Positions 34,036 to 41,796 of a stretch of DNA of 41,796 nt are shown piece by piece (position 1 is the stretch's first letter; the number at the start of each line of letters is the position of its first letter). Made by a program: the position numbers and the translations under genes. Under the pieces are notes generated by a model. It was given only the letters and a program-made list of their open reading frames with translations, did no database searches and had not been told where the DNA came from. Source of the DNA: Candolleomyces eurysporus (lineage: Eukaryota; Basidiomycota; Agaricomycetes; Agaricales; Psathyrellaceae); the NCBI GenBank assembly GCA_027579435.1, contig JANBPK010001101.1:1-41796 (forward strand), read 5' to 3'.

Positions 34036-37000
34036 CTAGTCCGAAGCATAGTGCCCATTGTCGTCCTCGTCCGTTTCCTCCTCCCCTCCACTTTCTTCTT
34101 CCTCTGAGTCGGTGCTGATATCGCTACCCTCGGCATCTTCCTCTTCGTCCATCACTCTGTCGTCGTTGTCGTCGGGGTGAGTACTAGCGTGCGCCTGCAA
34201 GCTCAGAGGTTGATTTCTGTTACTTGGGACACTCGTAATGTCTGGCTGAGGTTCGGGCTCCTCACCCTCATCATCTGATAGGTCACCCTCGAGTTCAAAT
34301 TGACGTCGGATCTGGTCAAGATGCCCAACGCCGCCACCGTGATGGCGCATGACCATGTCTCGATCGACGAATCTGTACAATCCATGGGATTAGCCATCAT
34401 TGTTTCAAAAATGCGATGCACACTCACATATTGATGTAGTAATTGACCCAATCCTCCGATTTCGACTCTTCCACCTGCCTGGCCACTGCGCAATGAAAAG
34501 GGAGGAGTTCACAAGTCTTGCCAAATCGAAAAGCAGGTATGAGATGGCACCCGCGAAGAACCTGCACAGGGTCAAGAAACCCGAACGCGTAGTTCTCGAA
34601 ACCATCAAAATGCTCGACAAATCCCACTTTGGGGAGGCGGGCATGGCGAAAGCTGGAGTGGTAATTCGGCTCAAGCCCAAACCACCTCACAAAAAGGAAA
34701 TGCATACGCTCAATCTGCTTCGACTTCACTCCAGGGTGGGATGTTGCAACCTTCGCATGAAACACGCCCAGAAGCCGGGCATATCAACACGGCTGGTCAT
34801 TTTGTTGGTCATCCTGGGAGAGAACCATGACATCGGGGTGGGTTTTTGGGTTGATAGTGTCATAGTCTCGACGGTTGTCGTAGGTCGTGAAATTGATTTG
34901 GCATGTGCCGACTTCGTAGAGTTTGTTCCCATAAACCTGGACTGTGTTTCTCTCCTCATCAGTAAACTCATCGTGTTCATCCCCATCAAACTTGCGGCCC
35001 AGTCGGCGTCCTAGAAGATGATCCTTGAGTTTGCGCACAAAATTCTATGTCGAAATTTATGATCACTTGTCGGTAACTGAGATGAAATTCGAACTCTCGT
35101 ACCTTGTAGGTGGGGTTACCATGATTGGATTGCACCAGACGTGCAATATCGACAGGATTGTTCTGGTTGATGGATGCATGCCATTGAGCCTCTCGATTGT
35201 CCTCGAAATTGAGGGTGGTTGAGGTCCGGATTGACTTCCAGTGCACAACATTGCGTAGCTTATTCTGCTTTAATCGCACCTTTTGAGCGAGTTCTGCCTG
35301 CTCTCGTCTGCAAACATGGTTCCCGATTTGCTTTGCAGCATCGCGCTTGTTGGTAATACCATAGAGACGCTTCACGAGTCTGTGAGCGAGCTCCCCCTGG
35401 TATGAGAAAGTACTTGAATTAAGCCATACGCGAATGCAACTTTAACAAAATTGCTTACCGGCTGTGTAGAGAACGAACCACTGGGACCAAATAAACGAAT
35501 GAATGCTGGGTAGTCACCAAGGCTATGGAACTTGTAGGTCTCAAGATTCAGCAGCTTTGGCCGCCGCCCACGAGGAATATTCTCGCAGGGTTCTTGAGGA
35601 ACTCTGGGAGCTTGCTGCCATGCTTGGTTTCGTTCTCGCCTGCTAGCCTCAGATGGAGTCTCAACAGTATTGTATGATGAGCAGACTCCTTCTTTGAACT
35701 TGCGAATAAGTTTACCAAACTCCCTTATCACCTCTGTAAGATGCTCAATGGTGTTTTCGGTATGAAGGCGCATTTTTGCAAAAGCGTGGAGCTCTGCAGT
35801 GCGATAGAGAAGCTTCAGAAGCTTCCTATTTTCGGTTTCATCAGGGAGAAGGCTGTCGAATACAGCAATAGAGCACTAGGGGCTTGTGAGCCACTTGTAA
35901 TCAAATATAGTAAGGTTTACGCACTTGTAGTATGTCTTCAAAGTCACGCGCAGCAAGCTTCTTCATTTTGGATGTGTTGGAGGCAAATTTTTGAATGGTA
36001 TCGCCCCCAAACGTTGAAATGTGTTGAAATCTTGAAAAGAGATTGCATAGTGAGTTGCAGGAATAAAGAGCCATGTGTATTTGATGATAGACTCACCTAT
36101 AATCAAGTTCAATGACTCCGCTGCCATCAGGACGAGCTGCGTACAGAACTCGAATGAGATGAGTGAATGGTGACTTCCAAACTCCAAGCTCAAACTCGTG
36201 CATGAAGTCTGGGGCCAGCATGCGGGGGAGGTTGAATGAATAACCCAACCGTTCTACAAAAGCATTCTAAAAAGGAGGATTATTGTCAGCCTAATCTATC
36301 TGAGATATCCAGAAAGAAACTTACAACAGTTGGTACTGAAGAGGTTTCTTTCAGTAATGACTCCACAGCCTTGCTCTTGATTCCTCGACCGAATTTATAG
36401 ATCCATTCGCGTGCGCTCTGGACCTTGTCCCACAGGTAGGTTTGTACTTGACCAAACCGTGCCTCCATGTCCTGTATCATCCCCAAAAATGGGACTTTGG
36501 TCTTCGTAACAAGACACTGAGGGCAGAGACACAGACCCTTATCTCGAATTGTTGCAAGTAAAACCCTGGTTTATGAAAAGGTCAGAAAACTTGCAAAACA
36601 ATGTTATTTCGAGACAACATTACTTTTCAGGATAGTCGGCTGAATATGTGAAGAATCGAGGAAAGACTCGACGCTCGATTCCATCCACACATTTGATCAC
36701 CATCCCATATTTGTACGCATGGAGAAATTCGTCGTCCAATAGTAGCCTCCAGACTCTGTGCATGAGCTCACGTTTGCAGTGAGTCATTACATCTTGTCGG
36801 TGAGTCTTCTTGCCCCATTTTGTATGCCAGTTCGAGAGCTGATCCCCAAAAGCGTCATTGAGGGAAGGGATGTACGCCACATGCTGGCACGCCCCGGAGT
36901 TCGGCAGTGCACGCACATACTTTGACAAATTCCCCATGAACATGTAAAATGGCCAGAGCTTCGCCGTACCAAAGTTGGCAAGGTGAGTCAAGTCGGACCA

Positions 37001-38297
37001 TACCATAAGGGCTGCAACAACCTTTTCGCGAGAGCAGTTGGGATCGTCGGGCGGGTTTTTTGCCCGTTGTACCTCATCATGTTCCTTGATGAAGACATCC
37101 GAATTGTAGACCTCCGAGAACACTCGCTGCGTTTCCCCAGTGTGAGGAGATGTATGGAAGAGCTTGTACGGCAAGAAATGGAATTGAGTGGCCAAGGGAT
37201 GAGCAAACGCCAACCTAATGAGTGAGGTGAGGGGCCGATAATGGAGTCCGGGTATCATGAATGTTTTCAGAGGGACATTTGCACTGCCAGATGGAACCTC
37301 AATTGGCACTGAAGCCTCTTGAAAGTTATCGAGCACAGAGGATTTTGCATTATCCTTGTCCATCTCCCGAGCAACCCGATGAGGATCGTAGCCCACCATC
37401 TCTTCGAGTTTGAACTCGGGATGCAAGAGGTAGTCGTGTACGAGTCTTTTGGCCTCTGCGTACGATTTGGTTGTACTCCCGGTCGACAGCCATTCGGTGA
37501 GGAGCCCCCAAGAGCAGTTTTTATGCAAGTAGCCCGAGGAAGCTGAGGCTGTCGGTGCAGGCTCAGACACAATCTGGTTGGTTGCCTGTGAAGACTTTGC
37601 CAAGTCCTCAGCGGGTACAAAGGAGTCTGGGTCAAACGAAGGGCGATGGAGATACTCGCGCCAGAGGCCGAGTGAGTTCACTGCTGTCTTGAGCTGATCT
37701 CGAACAATAAGGATGACTCTGCAAGGGAGCGTTGGCACAGGATCTGGAAGTTGATCCTGGACATAGCAGGGACGGCGAATTCGGATAGGTGGTAGCCGTC
37801 GTTGTACTGGCTGCAAATTGATGATATTGGTCTCGAGTGTGGGTATGGATGGGGTTCTTGGTGGAAGGCCTGACCCAGCGTCGAGATCGAGGTCAACGTC
37901 AGGAAACGGAGTATTGCTGACATCCATGGTGCTGGTTCCGGGTTCCTGCACCTGGGTGGAGCCTGATGGCGGCAATATACTTGATTGAGTCTCTCCCAAA
38001 GCCTAACGATAACACAGTTTGTAAGTGTTTAAACGGAATAGCTCTCAATGCGCTCACCTCAGCGGCTCGACTGCGATTGTCTCTGCTTGCTGATGATACC
38101 CATCCCCGACTGGGTCCACTCCTCCAGGATGTACTCGAGATCTGCTGAGCTTGAGAGGAGGCAGCTGAAGCAGCCCAACGCTGCAGAGTCGCATTTTCAT
38201 GCTTTTCCCATTCTTTGCACTTCCGACGGTGCCGTGTTAATGCCCTCGAGTCACTAGATTCTGTTGCACAGGTATCGCAACAGCGTATAGCAGGCAT
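34036..38297 (-). CDS. Plavaka-like transposase, copy 2, with one nonsense codon
   Basis: Nine exons: 38297-38058, 38002-36624, 36565-36325, 36266-36097, 36030-35925, 35875-35459, 35396-35103, 35044-34428, 34372-34036. All are in phase and total 1,266 aa. Landmarks: N-terminal C2HC-like finger (CCDTC..., LTRHRRKC), SLGLWREY, SEVYNSDVF, MVWSDLTHLANFG, ADYPEK, CLCPQCLV, DFMHEFELGVW, FAKMRLHTEN, YKFHSLGDYPAFIR, INFTTYDNRRDYD, DWVNYYI, and a Glu/Asp-rich tail. These match Plavaka transposases, which I place in the CACTA-like DDE group. A TGA at 34786-34784 stands where relatives have Trp before YAR; otherwise the frame is open. It is divergent from DUF6698 copy B with 275 bp between starts. The element is either recently inactivated or carries a sequence error. 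Confidence 0.85.
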
Positions 38298-38513
38298 TTC
38301 AAACCTATTGAAGTGTTAACAAGGCCGCACAGTCAGAGATCTACCTTGTACTGTCTAAGTGCTGAAAGGGAGCTTGCGAGGATTCAGAAAATCGTATAGA
38401 TAACATATGACCCCATATATCATTCCGAAAGTATAAGACATCCGATCGGTATCTAGGGAGAGTTGAGCTGGTGCCCCCTATCCTGGCTGGGGACCATATG
38501 ATAAAAACCCACC

Positions 38514-38522
38514 TATAAAAAG
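38514..38522 (+). promoter_or_regulatory. TATA box of DUF6698 copy B
   Basis: TATAAAAAG about 50 bp before the ATG at 38573, in the 275-bp region shared with the divergent transposase. Motif and distance only. Confidence 0.5.
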
Positions 38523-38572
38523 TGCGGTACCTAAGTCGTGTTGAATTTCCAACTCAACCACTATCTTCCACC

Positions 38573-40235
38573 ATGCCCTCTCGATCTGACTTCAGTTCCT
38601 CCCCTTCTCGACCTTCTAGCCTCCGTTCTTCCTCGCCTCCTCCCAGTCCAAGCAACGATGAAACAGTCACGGCACGCTATCGACGTCTTGATCTGCTGGA
38701 GAAGGAAATAGGAAAGAAGCGAAAACGCAATGAGTATGCGTTCAACCTACTTCAACAACAGACAACTGACCTTGTCAACGATAGCCCTACAGGCCCGGCC
38801 TCAGTGACATCACTCGGTCGGGGATTCCGGAAAATTGTGGACCTATGGAGTGATGCATTCATTCTCATTGGCTTGGCTGATCAGCACAAGCATGAGATGA
38901 GGACTGAGGAGGACATCGATCCAGAGATCGATGAGAATGACAAGGAAGAGAAAGAATTGCGAAGGCTTGCAAAACTTGAGTAAGTTCAGGTTGCGGGTGC
39001 GCGCGCGTCGCGTTGTTTGCCTGTGTTTGCTTGTTTATTGTATCACATGACTCACGCTGTTTATATCCAGACGCCTTCATGCATATCAGGCCGTCAAGAT
39101 TTTCTCCACCTTTGTCCCCAATTTCGCTGAGGCTATCAACAACCCAAAGCCAGAAGAAGTCAAGCACTTCCTTGCCCAGGTGTGCTGTTTTTTTTCTTCC
39201 GTCTTCAACCCCGTTCCTCACCGTTGACTGTGTTCAGATTCAGCACAGCGGTAACGATGCCCGTGGAGACGACATTCATGAGATGAAGGCAGGCGCTGCT
39301 GACTGGATTAACAGGTGGAATCCACCGCCTGATGTTCAGCTTGACCCCAATGACCGTGCAGGACGTGGCCTGCAGCACGACCTCTGTGGTCGACTTTTGT
39401 CCTCCATCGAGCACAATTGGGATGACGCAGAGTGAGTATCAAGTTGCCCCTTTGATATATTGCTACTCAATATGCTAGGGTACGAGCCAAGATACGGAAC
39501 TTTGAGCCCGGTTTTGGGCTTGGCCCACTTGCTCGGGCATTGTATGCTGGATATACGGGATCCACTGCTCGCGTCGAAGCTGGATACTTGCGGAGCATGA
39601 TGCTAGTCAAGGTACATCTTCAGCTATCCTTTGTTTTCCGTGGCGTGGCTGACCCCCAGATGTCTCGCTGCAGGCCTACCAATACATTTTCACATCCCCT
39701 GCTTCTGCGCGAACTGTCAATGTGCAAACTGACGAGAACTATGCACCTCTTCCGAAGAAGTCCTGCAAAGCATCTTGAAAGGATGTGGCATCCACACTAA
39801 AGGTGAACAATCAAGTCACCCCACGGGCTATTGCCTATGCCGCCATTCAGGTATGCCGCATCGCTCCTCATGCTTGATGTCAAATTCAATTTTCTCCAAA
39901 TTAGCTCCTGTTTGCTCTCAGCAGTGCCCCTCACTGGACTGACGAGCATGAAGGGCTCGATTTCAGGAATGTGTATTATCACATTGTTGACTTCTTTGAA
40001 AATGTCGAAGATGATCCAGAATCGAAGAAGATGGCGCAGGATCTATTGAAATGGTGGAATAGGTATGTGTTTGTCTCCACATTACTAGTTGCCCCTAACT
40101 CATTATTCTTGCAGACAAATATTCCCTGAAGCGCAGCTGTCTCGCGCCAACACAGCCGGGGCCACTGCACGCAAGCTGCTTGAGGAACAGAGAGCAGCGC
40201 GTCGTGCTAGGGCTGCGCTTTCCGACCATAACTAG
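38573..40235 (+). CDS. DUF6698-type protein, copy B
   Basis: Seven exons: 38573-38979, 39071-39179, 39238-39431, 39479-39611, 39674-39850, 39905-40062, 40115-40235, all in phase. An in-frame TGA (39776-39778) sits in exon 5. Splicing a 60-nt GT..AG segment (39722-39781) removes it and brings the length close to copy A, so a hidden intron is plausible; otherwise it is a nonsense mutation. The Ser-rich N-terminus is followed by a short coiled coil (LDLLEKEIGKKRKRNEY). Then come the family blocks FVPNFAEAI, DDIHEMKAGAADWI, RGLQHDLCGRLL, VEAGYLRSMMLVKAYQYIFT, VTPRAIAYAAIQ, LDFRNVYYHIVDFFE and LLKWWNRQIF. Exon 3 (194 nt) has the same length and phase as exon 4 of copy A. The protein ends in a basic helix. 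Function unknown. Confidence 0.75.
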
Positions 40236-41177
40236 TAGTTCTCCACCTGCGTGTATTCTTCCTATCGATATCAATCTTTTTTGCTGTCCTATGTATCGGT
40301 CTGCTATCCTTTGAGCCATGGCACCTGCTTCCCAACATGGGACGCGGTTGCAGCTAAGCTGGCATCGATCACCGGTATTCTAGGACAGGGCGATGCAACA
40401 GCATCGGGTTACTTACTTGGAATGCATATTCCATTATTGCACAACCTCATAATCTACAAACTCCTTCCACACGATCGTCACTATCTCCAACTGCGGCAAA
40501 GGTTGTGGCAGATTGCGAGATGCCACCATCAGTGTGAGATCGGCACAGCATCAGGAGTCGTTGTGATAGGTTCCACCCTATCCTGCAATCTGCTACCTAC
40601 CTTGCAATGGTTCTGGTATGTTGTACCTGATTTTGTGTCCATGCAACCCCTCGCAAGATTTTTCATAATTTACTGATGTAGCTGCAAACAATGCACTACT
40701 TTACTGTACACATGGGATTCGAAGGGAAATGTGATCCACGTACAGAGGGGCTCGAAGGGACCGCAGGTGGTGAAAGTGTTCCGCAATGTGAATGGCAATG
40801 GTGATGATAGAGTAGATATAGAGCAGAGGGAAAAGAGACAGAAGGGAAATAGAAGAAATCATGGGCGGAACGGAAGAACTGCCAGGAGGTGATTGTTGAT
40901 GCAGATGGCTAATCCAGCCCTTCCTTTCCACTGTTTTCGTCGCTGCAGAGGGCCTGATACCCGTCCCATTGCCCTCTGGTCGTCAATGCTTTTTTNATTC
41001 ATTTTAACGCGCCGCCAACCCTTCCCTAATTGATGGCAAGCCTCTCCCGCTCCACCTATAGAAAACATGCACAAGGCGCACAAGGAAAAGCGACGCTGGC
41101 CGCCACCACAACCACCAGTCGAGGATGATTGAGATGACGCAAGTGGCAGCAGCTCAGGAGGCGGAGGGGGGAGTATC
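40236..41177. other. 3' flank of DUF6698 copy B and spacer
   Basis: The first 450 bp contain repeated TTGCA/TGCAA words and the right 13-bp inverted repeat (40668-40680), presumably the transposon end. Beyond 40700 the sequence is purine-rich, with an N at 40996 after a T run. No gene is seen. Confidence 0.45.
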
Positions 41178-41405
41178 ATGCGCCGAATGTCCTCCATGTT
41201 TTGTCCGAAACGGAAACCACCACTACCTGTCTCGAGCCTGAATTCCAACGGGGCCCAATCGGTGTCCGTCAGCAGCCGCAGCCATAACACGATTGGGACC
41301 ATGTACATCGTGTTAGACCTCTACCGTTCCCCAGGTGGCTCCATTGAGAGCGACTATGACAAGTCGGAGGACAACATTCGACGGCCGAGTGGGTTGGGAA
41401 GCGCC

Positions 41406-41796
41406 ATGTCACTTGCACTCCCCTCCATCCCCATCACTCCTACTTCAACCAGAACTCAACAGGACCGACCAGGCTACCAACAGCGGTGCCTCCTCGGATG
41501 GGATCTACACCAGGTCCAGAGCTATCAGCTCACTGAATCTGCTCCGGTCGTTGAGCCAAAAAGCCAAGAACAAACTTTGTCGGCGAAGTGTAGGCGGTCG
41601 CAAGTCTGTCGCTCACAGTACCGTTGTGCCTGAACTACCCCCAACGCCATCGCCCCCACTCCCCACCCTCAACAGTAGTGAAAACGGCTCGAACTTTTGA
41701 TTTTCCAGTGGAGGTGTTGGATTTGGTGTTCTTGCACCTCCCTCAGAAGGCTGTCGTCCCCCTATGCCCACTATCATGCGCGTTCTGCTCTGCAGG
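41406..41796 (+). pseudogene. F-box protein, 5' part, frame-broken and cut by the window end
   Basis: Reads MSLALPSIPITPTSTRT from 41406 (the same frame is open further upstream to 41178). It then changes frame near 41457 into NRTDQATNSGASSDGIYTRS ... SLNLLRSLSQKAKNKL and a Pro-rich linker, then changes again at the T4 run 41695-41698 into FDFPVEVLDLVFLHLP, followed by Q-K-A-V-V-P-L-C. The last is a typical fungal F-box start (P-x-E-V-L-x-x-V-F-x-x-L-P). F-box proteins recruit substrates to SCF ubiquitin ligases through Skp1. The substrate-binding part lies beyond the window. Breaks may be errors, as elsewhere in this assembly. Confidence 0.5.

Larger units (their letters stand above)
33742..40680. 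mobile_element. Candidate two-gene transposon: Plavaka-like copy 2 plus DUF6698 copy B
   Basis: A 13-bp word TACATCAGTAAAT at 33742-33754 recurs inverted at 40668-40680 and encloses exactly the transposase and its divergent DUF6698 neighbour. Just inside the left end TTGCA/TGCAA occurs about four times in 150 bp, and inside the right end about seven times in 370 bp, where under one each is expected by chance. Such subterminal short repeats are typical of CACTA-like elements. No CACTA-type terminus or target duplication was found, so the ends are provisional. Confidence 0.4.

Noticed and set aside
34036..38297. RIP-type hypermutation of the transposase
   Set aside because: Only one nonsense codon in 3.8 kb of coding sequence; no wave of C-to-T changes.
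39776..39778. Selenocysteine readthrough at TGA in DUF6698 copy B
   Set aside because: The family is not known as selenoproteins; a hidden intron or nonsense codon is simpler.
1..41796. tRNA, rRNA, CRISPR or bacterial-type operons
   Set aside because: No cloverleaf-like or rRNA segments, no spaced repeats; gene structure is intron-rich and eukaryotic.

Overview
The window looks like nuclear DNA of a filamentous basidiomycete, most likely an Agaricomycete. Genes are split by many short introns (about 49-66 nt, GT..AG). The protein families are typical of that group: a NACHT NTPase with a WD40 tail, two Plavaka-type transposases, two DUF6698-type proteins, a MYND finger protein and an F-box protein. 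No rRNA, tRNA or CRISPR array was seen. Families were assigned by reading motifs, not by database search.

Layout. 0.3-3.6 kb (-): a NACHT NTPase of the NLR-like NACHT-WD40 type whose WD40 tail is broken by a nonsense codon and two frame changes. 3.6-8.4 kb: repeats (a 59-bp minisatellite, a roughly 195-bp degenerate repeat) and a decayed Q/S/P-rich coding region. 8.4-10.5 kb: a divergent pair, a disordered protein (-) and a short coiled-coil protein (+). 10.8-12.3 kb (-): DUF6698 copy A, seven exons. 13.3-14.6 kb (+): an uncharacterised Zn-motif protein. 14.9-17.0 kb (+): a MYND protein. 17.3-18.4 kb (-): a long coiled-coil protein. 18.5-19.1 kb (+): a small three-exon gene. 19.2-25.2 kb (+): Plavaka-like transposase 1, cut by a 1,177-bp insertion with TG..CA ends and a 5-bp target duplication. 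25.2-33.3 kb: gene-poor, with fragments and one broken gene. 33.3-33.7 kb: a foldback MITE. 34.0-38.3 kb (-): Plavaka-like transposase 2. 38.6-40.2 kb (+): DUF6698 copy B, divergent from transposase 2. 41.4 kb to the end: the start of a broken F-box gene.

Two points stand out. First, transposase 2 and DUF6698 copy B form a head-to-head pair enclosed by a 13-bp inverted repeat (33742-33754 / 40668-40680), with TTGCA/TGCAA words crowded just inside both ends. This suggests a two-gene transposon in which DUF6698 is the accessory gene. Second, many of the apparent frameshifts and several of the ten N bases sit on homopolymers, and deleting one base at each of five sites restores exact exon phase. 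These are probably sequence errors rather than mutations, so several genes that look broken are probably intact.
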